Below are positions 9,290 through 18,973 of a stretch of DNA of 41,381 nucleotides, in pieces. Every line of letters begins with the position of its first letter. Positions within the stretch are counted from its first letter, which is position 1. The notes under the pieces were generated by a model that was not told the origin of the DNA, searched no databases, and worked only from the letters and a program-made list of their open reading frames with translations. The DNA comes from an uncultured Flavobacteriales bacterium. GTDB lineage: Bacteria; Bacteroidota; Bacteroidia; Flavobacteriales_G; Salibacteraceae. The DNA lies in the NCBI GenBank assembly GCA_937899835.1, contig CALCCE010000073.1:1-41381 (forward strand). Reading direction: 5' to 3'. The position numbers and the translations under genes were made by a program.

Positions 9290-9538
9290 TTGACAGCTTC
9301 AGCACATCCCAATTTAGCTGTACTGGTCCCTGGTCAAAGCGCAACCATCGTTGGTTTTTCAGATGAATTTCTGTCTGAAAAATTAATGGAAATGGGCGTG
9401 CTTCCCGGATCAGAAGTTCGCATGGAACAACGCGCCCCGCTGGGTGATCCTCTCCTGATATCCGTTCAAGGCACTATGTTGAGCCTCCGCAAAGCTGAGG
9501 CCGCTTGCATTTCCGTCACTGAAATTGTTGCCGAGTGA
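9290..9538 (+). CDS. feoA: FeoA-family ferrous iron transport accessory protein
   Basis: 82 residues with the FeoA SH3-like pattern: LVPGQSATIVGF, then EKLMEMGVLPGSEVRMEQRAPLGDPLLISVQGTMLSLRKAEA, close to the family consensus (hydrophobic MGLxPGxxVxxxxxAPxGDPxxxxxxGxxxxLR). It helps or regulates the FeoB permease at the inner membrane. The only start in frame before the conserved core is TTG at 9290; the first ATG is too far inside the domain. The stop (9536-9538) shares one base with the ATG of feoB (TGATG), indicating translational coupling. An imperfect inverted repeat TTTGGT...ACCAAA (9256-9284) just upstream could be an iron-responsive operator, but this is weak. Confidence 0.9.
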   Translation: MTASAHPNLAVLVPGQSATIVGFSDEFLSEKLMEMGVLPGSEVRMEQRAPLGDPLLISVQGTMLSLRKAEAACISVTEIVAE

Positions 9539-11514
9539 TGGAGAACACGACAGAAATGGAAGTGCCGAAACCAGTACTCGGTCGTAAGGTAATTTTGGCC
9601 GGCAACCCCAACAGTGGAAAATCTACCCTGTTTAACCTGTTGACCGGGCTAAAGCAAAAAGTGGGCAACTATGCCGGTGTAACAGTAGAAAAGAAAAGTG
9701 GCAAATGCCGACTTGAGAATGGTTCACACCTGGAAATTATCGATCTGCCCGGTACCTACAGCCTGCGGCCCGATGCCTTGGACGAAAAGTTGGCCGCTCA
9801 AATACTCACCCAAAAAGACCATCCCGACCACCCCGAGCAGGTGGTGTATGTGGCCGATGCTTCCAACCTGAAACGCAGCCTTTTTCTATTTACTCAACTG
9901 AAGGACCTGGAACTGCCTTTGGTGCTGGTGATCAACATGTTGGACGTGGCCCAGAAGCAGGGAATTGATGTGGATGGTCAACAATTGGAGGATGCCTTTC
10001 AGGTGCCGGTAATTATGTTGAATGGACGAAGTGGTGCTGGCGTTTCGGAATTAAAACAAATCCTGCAAAAACCGGCTCCTGAACCTATAACTTTTGTACA
10101 GGAAGTCAACGCGTTACCTCGGCAACAAAGCATTTTAAAACGGTATCAAAAAATTGCCGAGGCCATAGCTCCGGCCGTGCAGCAGCAGGATCGCTCCAAG
10201 AATTCTTTCACCCGAAGGTTAGACAAAATCCTGTTGCACCGCGTGTGGGGCTTTGCTATTTTTCTCACCATACTGTTTCTCATCTTTCAAAGCGTTTTTT
10301 CCCTTTCTGAAACTCCTATGGACTGGATTGAGCAAAGCTTGGGGTGGTTGGCAGATTCGCTTCACAGTCTTTTACCCGAAGGTCCCATCAACACACTCCT
10401 CACCAGTGGCATCATCCCTGGTTTAGCCGGAGTGTTGGTCTTCATCCCTCAGATTGTCATCTTATTTTTCCTCCTCGCATTGCTGGAAGACAGCGGCTAC
10501 ATGGCCAGAGTAAGTTTTTTGATGGATCGCTTGCTGCGAAAATTTGGATTGAATGGCCGATCTGTCATCCCACTGATCAGTGGAATGGCTTGTGCAATTC
10601 CGGCCATTATGAGTGCACGATCCATCGGCAACTGGAAAGAACGGCTGATTACCATTATTGTCACCCCTTTAATGAGTTGTTCGGCACGTCTACCGGTCTA
10701 TACCTTGCTCATTGCCTTGGTCATTCCCAACGAACGCCTTCTTGGAGTCATCGACCTTCAGGGATTGGTGATGATGGGGCTCTACCTTATCGGCTTTGTT
10801 GCGGCCATTGGCTCGGCCGTTGTGATGAAATTCCTTTTAAAGGCCCGAGAAAAAAGCTATTTCCTAATGGAAATGCCGCATTACCGAGCTCCCCAATGGA
10901 AAGATGTGACCTACACCATCTTTGAAAAAGTGCGGGTATTTGTTTGGGATGCAGGCAAAGTGATTGTAGCCATTTCTATCATTTTGTGGGTGTTGGCCTC
11001 TTACGGTCCGGGGAATCAAATGGCTCAAATTGAAGAACAGCTGGCAGAAGTAGAAGCAGGTGGCCTTGAATTGTCGGAAGGAGAAATCAACGACCTAAAT
11101 GCCAAACGGTTAGAAGCTTCTTATATCGGGCACCTGGGTAAGTTTATCGAACCTAGCATTGCCCCACTGGGCTACGATTGGAAAATCGGCATTGGGCTTA
11201 TTGCCTCTTTTGCCGCCAGAGAAGTATTTGTAGGCACCATGGCCACCATCTATTCGGTAGGAGACGAGGAAAATACCCAATCTCTAAAAGAGCAAATGCA
11301 GAGCGATGTATATCCAGGCACCAACCAGCCGGTGTATACGCTGGCTACCGGGCTTTCCCTGCTCCTGTTTTATGCTTTTGCCATGCAGTGCATGAGTACC
11401 CTGGCGGTAGTTTACCGCGAAACCCAAGGCTGGAAATGGCCGGTGATACAGCTTGTTTTCATGACGGCTCTTGCTTACGTGTCAAGCTGGCTGGTTTTTC
11501 AGATTTTTGCATAA
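9538..11514 (+). CDS. feoB: Ferrous iron transport protein B
   Basis: 658 residues from ATG 9538 (a GTG at 9535 is the alternative; the TGATG overlap with feoA favours the ATG). N-terminal G domain: G1 GNPNSGKST (22-30), G3 DLPG (69-72), G4 NMLD (133-136). The C-terminal permease part has about eight hydrophobic segments, with the conserved Gate motifs GMACAIPAIMSAR and SCSARLPVY and the late FAAREVFVGTMATIYS motif. It imports Fe(II) across the inner membrane, driven or gated by GTP. It is slightly shorter than the 700-770 residues of many FeoB proteins, without a missing core motif. It follows feoA in one operon; the next gene begins 2 bp after its stop. Confidence 0.97.
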   Translation: MENTTEMEVPKPVLGRKVILAGNPNSGKSTLFNLLTGLKQKVGNYAGVTVEKKSGKCRLENGSHLEIIDLPGTYSLRPDALDEKLAAQILTQKDHPDHPEQVVYVADASNLKRSLFLFTQLKDLELPLVLVINMLDVAQKQGIDVDGQQLEDAFQVPVIMLNGRSGAGVSELKQILQKPAPEPITFVQEVNALPRQQSILKRYQKIAEAIAPAVQQQDRSKNSFTRRLDKILLHRVWGFAIFLTILFLIFQSVFSLSETPMDWIEQSLGWLADSLHSLLPEGPINTLLTSGIIPGLAGVLVFIPQIVILFFLLALLEDSGYMARVSFLMDRLLRKFGLNGRSVIPLISGMACAIPAIMSARSIGNWKERLITIIVTPLMSCSARLPVYTLLIALVIPNERLLGVIDLQGLVMMGLYLIGFVAAIGSAVVMKFLLKAREKSYFLMEMPHYRAPQWKDVTYTIFEKVRVFVWDAGKVIVAISIILWVLASYGPGNQMAQIEEQLAEVEAGGLELSEGEINDLNAKRLEASYIGHLGKFIEPSIAPLGYDWKIGIGLIASFAAREVFVGTMATIYSVGDEENTQSLKEQMQSDVYPGTNQPVYTLATGLSLLLFYAFAMQCMSTLAVVYRETQGWKWPVIQLVFMTALAYVSSWLVFQIFA

Positions 11515-11515
11515 C

Positions 11516-12145
11516 ATGGGAGTTTCTCCACTGCAAAATGCACTGGCCAGATACATGCCTCCGGCATTTGTGCCCACCGTTAGCCATTGGCTAACCGAGC
11601 ACGAAGTGGAAGTACGCATCACCCGATCGCGACAGAGTAAGCTGGGCGACTACCGCTCTCCACAACGCGGCAAAGGGCATCGCATTTCCATCAACCGCGA
11701 TTTGAACCCTTACGCTTTCACCATTACCCTGATTCACGAAATTGCGCACCTACACACTTTCGTCCAGTATAAAAACCGGGTGAAACCCCACGGTGAAGAA
11801 TGGAAACGGGAGTTTCAATGGCTCATGGGACATTTCGATCTGGATCGGCTCTTGCCCCAGGATGTGGCCCTGGCTTTGCGTCACTACTTACGCAATCCAG
11901 CCGCCAGCAGCTGTACCGATCCGGTGCTGCTCACCGTGCTTCGACGATACGATCCGCAGGTGCCCGGCGTCACCACCTTATCGGAACTTCCACCTCGTTC
12001 ACTATTCCGATTGGGAAAACAGCGTATTTTTCGAAAAGGAGATAAGCTTCGAACCCGATACAAGTGCCTGGAAATAAGCTCACAACGGTTCTACCTCATC
12101 AACGGTTTAGCGGAGGTGGAAATCCTTAAAGAACGGGAGGCTTGA
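11516..12145 (+). CDS. SprT-like zinc metalloprotease domain protein
   Basis: 209 residues from ATG 11516, one base after feoB stops. The zinc site is HEIAH (74-78) with a probable third ligand H92 in PHGEEWK, the spacing of the SprT/SPRTN fold. N-terminal text PPAFVPTVSHWL and the KGHRISINRDLNPYAF strand before the helix also match SprT-like proteins. The C-terminal third (ROUGHLY 130-209) carries RKGDKLRTRYKCLE, a beta-rich tail seen in Bacteroidota members, but no zinc-ribbon cysteine cluster. SPRTN relatives cleave DNA-protein crosslinks; whether the bacterial protein does is unknown. Co-transcription with feoAB seems likely from spacing and may not mean shared function. Confidence 0.8.
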   Translation: MGVSPLQNALARYMPPAFVPTVSHWLTEHEVEVRITRSRQSKLGDYRSPQRGKGHRISINRDLNPYAFTITLIHEIAHLHTFVQYKNRVKPHGEEWKREFQWLMGHFDLDRLLPQDVALALRHYLRNPAASSCTDPVLLTVLRRYDPQVPGVTTLSELPPRSLFRLGKQRIFRKGDKLRTRYKCLEISSQRFYLINGLAEVEILKEREA

Positions 12146-12168
12146 GGGACCTAAATTTCCTACTTTTG
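12142..12168 (+). promoter_or_regulatory. Putative promoter of aminotransferase gene
   Basis: TACTTTTG at 12161-12168 matches TAnnTTTG. A TTG at 12142-12144 could be the -33 element, although the 16-bp spacing is a little short. The start codon is 19 bp after the box, implying a leader of roughly 12 bases. Confidence 0.45.
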
Positions 12169-12187
12169 CACTACTCCAAAAGCACTT

Positions 12188-13477
12188 ATGGAACCAACAT
12201 TCGTATCTGGAAACCGCATCTTGCGGGTCTCCGAAATGGCTGAAAATCTAATTCCTTCCGAGATTATAAAACTCGGGGGCGAAATCCGCGAAAAGATTGC
12301 CGCGGGTGAACAGATTTACAATTTCACGATCGGAGATTTTAATCCTGCCATTTTTCCCATTCCCGAAGAGCTGAAGTCAGCGATTATTGAGGCCTATCAA
12401 AACAACGAAACCAACTATCCGGCGGCTAACGGACAGCTGGAGTTGCGTCAATCTGTTTCCCGTTTTCTGCACACCCGCGGAGGGTTGGAGTACTCGGAAG
12501 ATCAGTTGTTGGTGGCGGGTGGCTCACGGCCACTCATCTATGCGGTATACCGCACTTTGGTAGACCCGGAAGACAAAGTGATTTACCCTGTGCCTTCCTG
12601 GAACAACAATCACTACTGCCACCTCAGCGGGGCAAAAGGAATACCGATTACTGCCCGGGCGGAAGACAATTTTATGCCTACTGCTGCCAGCATTGCTCCT
12701 CACGTAAGTGGGGCTACCCTCATTGCTTTGTGTTCTCCGCTCAATCCTACCGGGACGGCTTTTTCACGTACGCAGTTAGAAGCCATCTGCCGCCTTGTGT
12801 TGGATGAAAACCGCAAGCGCAAAGAAACAGACAAGCCTTTGTACTTGCTTTTCGATCAGGTTTACTGGACCTTAACCCACGACGATAACCTGCATTTTGA
12901 CCCGGTGAGCCTGTTTCCCGAAATGAAAGATTACACGCTTTACATCGATGGTCTTTCTAAGGCATTTGCTGCTACTGGTGTGCGGGTAGGCTGGGCCTTT
13001 GGCCCGAGGAAGGTGATGGACAAGATGAAAGCGATTCTTGGTCACGTTGGTGCATGGGCTCCCCGTGCAGAACAAATGGCAGTAGCTCAGTTTTTACAAC
13101 AAGATGCTGCCCTGGATCGCTTCTTAGAAGACTTTACCAAAAAGCTACACGAGCGCCTCCATGGTTTCTACCAAGGGTTCACCCAATTGAAATCGGAAGG
13201 ATTTGCGGTGGATGCAATAGCTCCACAAGGAGGCATTTACCTGACCGTGAAATTTGAATTGATCGGTAAAACCACTCCCGATGGTAAGAAGCTTACCACC
13301 GCCTTGGATGTGACTCAGTTCCTGCTCAATACGGCTCACCTTGCCATTGTTCCTTTTTCTGCTTTTGGTGCTTCGCGCAACAATCCCTGGTTTCGAATAT
13401 CAGTAGGAACCGCTAAAATTGAAGACATCGAACAGGTATTGCTCAACGTTAAGCAAGCCCTAAGTCAATTGCAATAA
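12188..13477 (+). CDS. Pyridoxal-phosphate aminotransferase, class I/II
   Basis: 429 residues. Fold type I aminotransferase: substrate/cofactor motifs NYPAANG (76-82), PLNPTGT (184-190), LLFDQVY (220-226, Asp binding the pyridine nitrogen), the Schiff-base lysine K258 in YIDGLSKAFAATGVRVGWAFGP, and the C-terminal arginine in FRISVG. Looks closest to the aspartate/aromatic aminotransferase group, but the amino acid substrate cannot be fixed from the sequence. It stands between feo and sugar-nucleotide genes with its own promoter-like box; the next gene follows after 28 bp. Confidence 0.88.
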   Translation: MEPTFVSGNRILRVSEMAENLIPSEIIKLGGEIREKIAAGEQIYNFTIGDFNPAIFPIPEELKSAIIEAYQNNETNYPAANGQLELRQSVSRFLHTRGGLEYSEDQLLVAGGSRPLIYAVYRTLVDPEDKVIYPVPSWNNNHYCHLSGAKGIPITARAEDNFMPTAASIAPHVSGATLIALCSPLNPTGTAFSRTQLEAICRLVLDENRKRKETDKPLYLLFDQVYWTLTHDDNLHFDPVSLFPEMKDYTLYIDGLSKAFAATGVRVGWAFGPRKVMDKMKAILGHVGAWAPRAEQMAVAQFLQQDAALDRFLEDFTKKLHERLHGFYQGFTQLKSEGFAVDAIAPQGGIYLTVKFELIGKTTPDGKKLTTALDVTQFLLNTAHLAIVPFSAFGASRNNPWFRISVGTAKIEDIEQVLLNVKQALSQLQ

Positions 13478-13505
13478 ATGCGTAAATCCCAACCCTCGCC
13501 TCATC

Positions 13506-14594
13506 ATGCAAAAGAATAATAATTACCTGGTGATCATGGCTGGTGGCATTGGAAGCCGCTTTTGGCCACTGAGCAAAACGGCATTGCCCAAACAGTTTTT
13601 AGACATTTTAGGTACTGGACGCACCTTGATCCAGCAAACCTATGATCGTTTTTTGCCCATTTGTCCCAAAGAAAACATCATAGTCGTCACCAACGAGCAA
13701 TACATAGGTTTAGTTGCCGAGCAGCTTCCCGATTTGCAGCCGCATCAAATTCTTGGCGAACCCGCCCGGAGAAATACGGCTCCCTGCATTGCTTATGCTT
13801 CGTTCAAAATTCAGTCGATGAACCCGGAGGCCAACATCATTGTGGCGCCTTCCGATCACCTGATCTTAAAGGAAGAGAATTTTCTCGATTTGGTTAAAAC
13901 CGCGCTCAATTTCACCGCTAAGCGGGATGCACTGGTTACTTTGGGCATAAAACCCAGCCGTCCGGACACCGGTTACGGCTACATTCAGTTTACTGACGAT
14001 CCTTCGGTGAACGATCCACGGATCAAAAAGGTGAAAACCTTTACCGAAAAGCCCAACCTTTCACTGGCCAAGGATTTTCTGGTCTCAGGAGATTTCTACT
14101 GGAATTCGGGCATTTTCATTTGGAGTGTATCCAGCATTCTGAAGGCGTTCGACCAACACCTGGCCGAAGTGGGCGACCTTTTTAAAGAAGGAGCCTCCAA
14201 ATACAACACTCCAGAGGAAAAAGAATTCATCGATGCCACCTATCCGGTGTGTTCCAACATTTCCATCGACTATGGTGTGATGGAGAAAGCCAAAAATGTG
14301 AACGTGGTGCTGGGTGATTTCGGATGGTCCGACCTGGGTACTTACGGTTCTCTTTACACCCATCTTAAGCAAGACAAAGAAGGGAATGCCATCATTGGCA
14401 AAAAAGCTTTGATCTACGACAGTGGCAACAACATTGTGAACGTACCGGACGATAAGTTGGTGGTACTGGTTGGCGTGGAAGATTCAATTGTGGTAGAATC
14501 AGACGGAGTCTTGATGATCTGCAAGAAAACGGAAGAACAGAAGATCAAACAGGTCGTGAACGACCTGAAGATCTCCCATCCTGATACCGTTTAA
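13506..14594 (+). CDS. manC: Mannose-1-phosphate guanylyltransferase
   Basis: 362 residues. Nucleotidyltransferase with the N-terminal signature MAGGIGSRFWPLSKTALPKQFL (residues 11-32), GEPARRNTAPCIAYA, APSDHLI, GIKPSRPDTGYGYI, FTEKP and the late WNSGIFIW and SDLGTYGSLY segments. It makes GDP-mannose from GTP and mannose-1-phosphate for capsule, O-antigen or glycoprotein sugars. Length corresponds to the single-domain form, without the C-terminal phosphomannose isomerase domain of the bifunctional enzyme. It converges with fumC, with only 10 bp between stops. Gene symbol given by function; naming of single-domain forms varies. Confidence 0.93.
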   Translation: MQKNNNYLVIMAGGIGSRFWPLSKTALPKQFLDILGTGRTLIQQTYDRFLPICPKENIIVVTNEQYIGLVAEQLPDLQPHQILGEPARRNTAPCIAYASFKIQSMNPEANIIVAPSDHLILKEENFLDLVKTALNFTAKRDALVTLGIKPSRPDTGYGYIQFTDDPSVNDPRIKKVKTFTEKPNLSLAKDFLVSGDFYWNSGIFIWSVSSILKAFDQHLAEVGDLFKEGASKYNTPEEKEFIDATYPVCSNISIDYGVMEKAKNVNVVLGDFGWSDLGTYGSLYTHLKQDKEGNAIIGKKALIYDSGNNIVNVPDDKLVVLVGVEDSIVVESDGVLMICKKTEEQKIKQVVNDLKISHPDTV

Positions 14595-14604
14595 AACATT
14601 TCAA

Positions 14605-16002
14605 TTAGCCTTCGAGGGATCCGATCATTTTGGACGGATCAACGTAGCGGTCAAACTCTTCCTCGGTCAAATAGCCGAGATTAATGGCCTCTTCTTTCAA
14701 GGTAGTGCCGTTCTCGTGTGCAGTTTTGGCAATTTTTGCAGCCTTTTCGTACCCAATGTAAGGGTTGAGTGCGGTTACCAGCATCAACGACCGGTTGAGG
14801 TTCTGCGTGATGTTCGACCGGTTGAGCTCAATGCCTACCGCACAATTCACATCAAAAGAAACACAGGCATCGCCAATGAGGCGAGCTGACGACAACACGT
14901 TGTAGGCCATCATGGGCTTGAACACATTGAGCTGAAAGTGCCCGTTCATGCCACCCGTGGTAACGGCTACATCGTTGCCTGCCACTTGTGCACAAACCAT
15001 GGTTAAAGCCTCGCATTGTGTAGGATTCACCTTGCCGGGCATAATGGACGATCCTGGCTCGTTGGCCGGAATTACCAATTCGCCCAAGCCGCTGCGCGGC
15101 CCGGAGGCCAACATCCGAATATCATGAGCAATTTTCATCAGGCTTACTGCCAGTTGTTTCAATGCCCCGTGCGTTTCTACCATGGCATCGTGGGCCGAAA
15201 GTGCTTCGAATTTGTTATCCGCACTCACAAAAGGCAGTCCGGTGAAAGCCGCGATCTTTTCGGCTACGTTTTGCGAATAGCCCTGCGGTGTATTGATTCC
15301 TGTACCCACTGCAGTTCCGCCCAAGGCCAGTTCCGAAAGGTGAGCCAAGGTGCTTTTCAAAGCTTTCAATCCATGATCGAGTTGCGAAACGTAACCCGAA
15401 AATTCTTGTCCTACGGTTAACGGTGTGGCATCCATCAAGTGCGTGCGACCGATCTTCACTACATCCATAAAAGCTTTGGACTTCGCGTCCAGCGTGTTGC
15501 GCAACTGCTCTACGCCGGGAATGGTCGTTTCCACGATCATTTTATAGGAAGCAATGTGCATTCCGGTAGGGAAAGTATCGTTGGACGATTGCGATTTGTT
15601 CACATCGTCGTTGGGGTGAATGAGGCGTTCGCCTTCACCCAAGGTATTGCCTGCCAAAACGTGGGCCCGGTTGGCTACCACTTCGTTCACATTCATGTTG
15701 GATTGGGTACCGGAACCGGTTTGCCAAACCACCAAGGGGAACTGGTCGTCGAGCTGACCTTCGAGAATTTCATCGCACACTTGCGAAATCAGGTCGCGTT
15801 TTTCTGCCGGGAGCACACCCAACTCGCAGTTGGTGTGTGCCGCTGCTTTTTTGAGATAGGCAAAACCCCTCACCACTTCGATGGGCATCTTGCCTTCACC
15901 GATTTTAAAGTTGTTGCGCGAGCGTTCGGTCTGCGCGCCCCAGTATTTATCTGCGGGCACCTGAACATCGCCCATGGTATCTTTCTCGATACGATATTTC
16001 AT
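14605..16002 (-). CDS. fumC: Fumarate hydratase class II
   Basis: 465 residues from ATG at 16002; the longer open frame upstream (to 16173) overlaps the preceding gene and has no family similarity. Interconverts fumarate and malate in the TCA cycle. Signatures: [14 protein letters not shown] (95-108), [11 protein letters not shown] (139-149), [10 protein letters not shown] (185-194) with catalytic H188, and the superfamily loop [11 protein letters not shown] (317-327) carrying the mobile catalytic serine. The length is normal for FumC (about 465). It is the last gene of a probable prfB-arsC-fumC minus-strand transcript, with gaps of 3 and 53 bp. Confidence 0.97.
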   Translation of the reverse strand: MKYRIEKDTMGDVQVPADKYWGAQTERSRNNFKIGEGKMPIEVVRGFAYLKKAAAHTNCELGVLPAEKRDLISQVCDEILEGQLDDQFPLVVWQTGSGTQSNMNVNEVVANRAHVLAGNTLGEGERLIHPNDDVNKSQSSNDTFPTGMHIASYKMIVETTIPGVEQLRNTLDAKSKAFMDVVKIGRTHLMDATPLTVGQEFSGYVSQLDHGLKALKSTLAHLSELALGGTAVGTGINTPQGYSQNVAEKIAAFTGLPFVSADNKFEALSAHDAMVETHGALKQLAVSLMKIAHDIRMLASGPRSGLGELVIPANEPGSSIMPGKVNPTQCEALTMVCAQVAGNDVAVTTGGMNGHFQLNVFKPMMAYNVLSSARLIGDACVSFDVNCAVGIELNRSNITQNLNRSLMLVTALNPYIGYEKAAKIAKTAHENGTTLKEEAINLGYLTEEEFDRYVDPSKMIGSLEG

Positions 16003-16055
16003 GATTTCGTGCTTTCTATGTATTGGGTTCACCAGGCCGAATGGCCCGGATCGGA

Positions 16056-16409
16056 TTATCCGTTGAGTAAGGAGTTGACATTTTCGGGTGGACGGCCCAG
16101 AATGGCTTTTCCGTCCCGGACCACAATGGGCCGTTCGATAAGCTTGGGATGCGCTACCATAGCGGCAATCCATTCGGCATCGCTAAGGTCTTTTCCCTTG
16201 TATTGGTTTTTGTATTCCGCCTCCCCCTTTCGAACCAGTTCGAAGGGTGAAATGCCCAAGAGCTTCACCAGTTGTACAAGTTCAGCTTCGGTAGGCACAT
16301 TTTTGAGGTATTCTACGATTTCGGGCGCTTCACCCGATTGGCGAATGATATCCAGGGTTTCCCGGCTCTTTCGGCAGCGCGGATTGTGGTAGATGATTAG
16401 CTGGCTCAT
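16056..16409 (-). CDS. ArsC-family (Spx/arsenate reductase-like) protein
   Basis: 117 residues, thioredoxin fold. Begins [19 protein letters not shown] with the single catalytic-type cysteine at about residue 12 followed by xxS, as in glutaredoxin-dependent arsenate reductases and YffB/Spx relatives. The [20 protein letters not shown] segment near the C terminus is the conserved cis-Pro and Arg region of ArsC. Could reduce arsenate with glutathione or glutaredoxin, but there are no other ars genes here, so a general redox role is equally possible. Lies 3 bp after prfB. Confidence 0.85.
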   Translation of the reverse strand: MSQLIIYHNPRCRKSRETLDIIRQSGEAPEIVEYLKNVPTEAELVQLVKLLGISPFELVRKGEAEYKNQYKGKDLSDAEWIAAMVAHPKLIERPIVVRDGKAILGRPPENVNSLLNG

Positions 16410-16412
16410 GAC

Positions 16413-17502
16413 TTAACTTTTGCCGTGGGTCATCAGGTAAGATTTCAAAAACTCGTCGATTTCTCCGTTGAGTACCGCATCGGCATTGGAGGTTTCGTGC
16501 TCGGTGCGCACGTCTTTCACCATTTTGTAGGGATGCAAAACATAGTTGCGAATTTGAGAACCCCACTCGATCTTTTTCTTTCCGGCCTCAATTTCGGCCC
16601 GCTTCTCCAACTTTTTCGACATTTCAAGCTCATACAATTGAGATTTCAGCAATTGCATGGCTTTTTCTTTGTTGCCCAGTTGTGAACGGGTTTCGGTGTT
16701 TTCAATGGTGATTCCGGTAGGTTTGTGCCGCAAGCGAACGCCGGTTTCTACTTTGTTCACGTTTTGGCCACCAGCTCCGCCCGAGCGGAAAGTGTCCCAC
16801 TCGATTTCTGCCGGGTTCACCGTGATCTCAATGGAATCGTCTACCAAGGGATACACGTATACCGAAACAAAGGAGGTGTGTCTTCTGGCGTTGGAATCGA
16901 AGGGAGAAATGCGCACCAGGCGGTGTACTCCGTTTTCTCCTTTCAGGTATCCAAAGGCAAATTCACCTTCAAACTCAAAAGTGGCGGTCTTTATTCCGGC
17001 TACATCGCCTTCCTGGAGGTTCAACTCCTTGATTTTGTACCCGTTTTTCTCTCCCCACATCAGGTACATGCGCATGAGCATAGATGCCCAATCGCAGCTT
17101 TCGGTACCGCCAGCGCCTGAGGTAATTTGAAGCACAGCGTTCAGACTGTCTTCCTCTGCGCTGAGCATGTTTTTGAATTCGAGTTCTTCCAACACCGCAA
17201 CGGTGCTCTCGTATTGTTCTGTGACTTCCTCCTCGCTGGCTTCGCCTTCTTTGTGAAAGTCGAGCAATACCACCAAGTCTTCGTAAGAGGATTCTACTCC
17301 CTTGTAGGCATCGGTCCACACTTTTTTGTTGCGGATGCCCTTGAGAATTTTTTCGGCTTCTTTGGGGTTGTCCCAAAAGTCGGGAGCCTGGGTTTGCAGC
17401 TCCTCATCGGCGATCTGTTCTAACTTGCTATCAACGTCAAAGGTACCCCCTTAACGCGTCCAGGCGCCCAGCTATATCTTTAATGGTGTCTTGCGTGATC
17501 AT
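16413..17502 (-). CDS. prfB: Peptide chain release factor 2 with programmed +1 frameshift
   Basis: Two overlapping frames make one 362-residue protein. The start is ATG 17502; the zero frame reads 21 codons ([21 protein letters not shown]) and stops at TGA 17439-17437. The slip site AGG GGG TAC CTT TGA C has the internal Shine-Dalgarno-like AGGGGG and CTT-TGA-C arrangement of the E. coli site. Skipping the T at 17439 continues with GAC GTT GAT (17438 onward) into the long frame ending at 16413. Further motifs: RISPFD (SPF stop-codon reading motif, about 199-201) and [17 protein letters not shown] (GGQ at 244-246, peptidyl-tRNA hydrolysis). RF2 reads UGA and UAA; low RF2 favours the shift, giving autoregulation. 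The GTG at 17321 is not the start. Confidence 0.95.
17437..17454 (-). promoter_or_regulatory. prfB +1 programmed frameshift site
   Basis: On the minus strand this reads AGG GGG TAC CTT TGA: a Shine-Dalgarno-like purine run, then the slippery leucine codon CTT, then the in-frame UGA recognised by RF2 itself, with C as the next base. The spacing is as in the known bacterial site; the only difference from the E. coli core is TAC for TAT. Confidence 0.95.
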
Positions 17503-17614
17503 GGGCCAAAAGTAGCATTTTTTTGAGGGGCGAATGCCTTCAAATGTACTTTACAAGTCGGGAAACTGACAATTGTATTTGGTCTGGAGTTTGTAATATT
17601 GGCCTCGGCCGAAT

Positions 17615-18973
17615 ATGAAATCAACACTTTTCTTTTTGCTGCTTTTGGTGGGTCCTCTGGTTGGAGGATCGCCCGACAAAGCTTCTTCTTCCAAAGTCCA
17701 TCTGCCTTTTCTTTTGGGAGGCATTCAGGTGAACGAACCCGACCATCAAAAATGGGTAGAAACCTTGCATGGTGATGGCATGAACACCGTTTCGGTTACA
17801 GTATATGCCAAGCAGGGTGATTGGGACAGCGACAACCTTTGGTGGGAAGCCGAAGAGGCATCGGTGGTGCGAGAAATCCAAACCGCCAAAGCTTCGGGTT
17901 TGCGGGTAGTGCTCATTCTACGGGTGGCCCTCGACCATGCCTTCGAGCGCAACGAGTTTTTTTGGCACGGTATGATCTTGCCCAAAACTCCCCCGCTACT
18001 CGATTCCTGGTTTGAAAAATATACCCGATTTGTGACCCAATGGGCTGCAATCGCCGAGGCGGAGCAAGTGGACGTATTTGCCGTGGGTAGTGAGATGAAC
18101 GCCCTTTCGGCTACCCTTCCAGTAGAAGATATTCCTGCTTTGGACGAATATTACCTCAACAAGACCAAGCAACTGCTCTACCGCAAAGGGATTCTACAGT
18201 ACAGCCCTACCATTACCGACCGTCACCTGTGGACACCCGGTCCGAACGAACACAAAACGATCAGCGATTACCTTGAGGCGCGCGAAGCCGCCAACCGCCA
18301 CTGGGCGCAAGTGCACAGCTTTGATGACACTGATTCGTCCATCGCAAAAATCAACGATCGGGCGCAAAGGCTCAACACGCATTGGGAACACCTGATTGAT
18401 GAAACGCGCAAAATTTATCAAGGGCCAGTGACCTATGCCGCCAATTTTGACAATTACTACGATGTCGGCTTTTGGAAAAAACTTGACTTCATGGGCATCA
18501 ATGCTTATTTTCCGTTGCGCAATGCTTACCGGAAGCCAACTCGGGAAACGGTCTCTTTTCCTACTTTCAAAGAAAGCTGGGAGCGAGTGTTTCAGCAAAT
18601 CAACGGCTTCAAGCAGAGCCAGGAGATAAAAGACTGTCCGGTAATTTTCACGGAGTTGGGCTACACCTTCCGCAAAAACTGTTCGATTGAACCTTGGTCG
18701 AGCTACGGTTTCTCAGTGATTGGCAAACCACCTCGCGGTCAACTGGTGATTTGGCAAGACCAGCCGGTAGACTATCAAGAACGGTCATTGGCTGTGAAAG
18801 CCTTGCATGCCGTCACCTCCAAAATGGGCCCGGGCCAGTTTCAAGGCATTCTTTATTGGAAGCTCACCTCCATCAAATCGCACATCGATATCGAGCCCTT
18901 TGTACTGCACTTAGGTCCTGAATCTCAAGATCCGCTGAAAGCGGCCCTACGCCGGTTCACCGAAAGACCATGA
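17615..18973 (+). CDS. Secreted GH113-like glycoside hydrolase (TIM barrel)
   Basis: 452 residues with an N-terminal signal sequence (MKSTLFFLLLLVGPLVGG). The body resembles glycoside hydrolase family 113 beta-mannanases and related TIM-barrel proteins: VGSEM at 157-161 offers the acid/base E160, and FTELGY at 345-350 the nucleophile E347; between them VTYAANFDNYYDVGFWKKLDF (272-292) and MGINAYFPL are family-like. Substrate is probably a beta-linked polysaccharide such as mannan, by family inference only. No SusC/SusD pair or other polysaccharide genes are adjacent. The last 27 bp overlap the convergent recX gene. Confidence 0.75.
   Translation: MKSTLFFLLLLVGPLVGGSPDKASSSKVHLPFLLGGIQVNEPDHQKWVETLHGDGMNTVSVTVYAKQGDWDSDNLWWEAEEASVVREIQTAKASGLRVVLILRVALDHAFERNEFFWHGMILPKTPPLLDSWFEKYTRFVTQWAAIAEAEQVDVFAVGSEMNALSATLPVEDIPALDEYYLNKTKQLLYRKGILQYSPTITDRHLWTPGPNEHKTISDYLEAREAANRHWAQVHSFDDTDSSIAKINDRAQRLNTHWEHLIDETRKIYQGPVTYAANFDNYYDVGFWKKLDFMGINAYFPLRNAYRKPTRETVSFPTFKESWERVFQQINGFKQSQEIKDCPVIFTELGYTFRKNCSIEPWSSYGFSVIGKPPRGQLVIWQDQPVDYQERSLAVKALHAVTSKMGPGQFQGILYWKLTSIKSHIDIEPFVLHLGPESQDPLKAALRRFTERP

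Noticed and set aside
15439-16392. 317-residue plus-strand open frame
   Set aside because: Antisense to fumC and the ArsC-family gene, which have clear catalytic motifs.
17319-17321. GTG start for prfB
   Set aside because: It would drop 60 conserved N-terminal residues that are recovered through the +1 frameshift.
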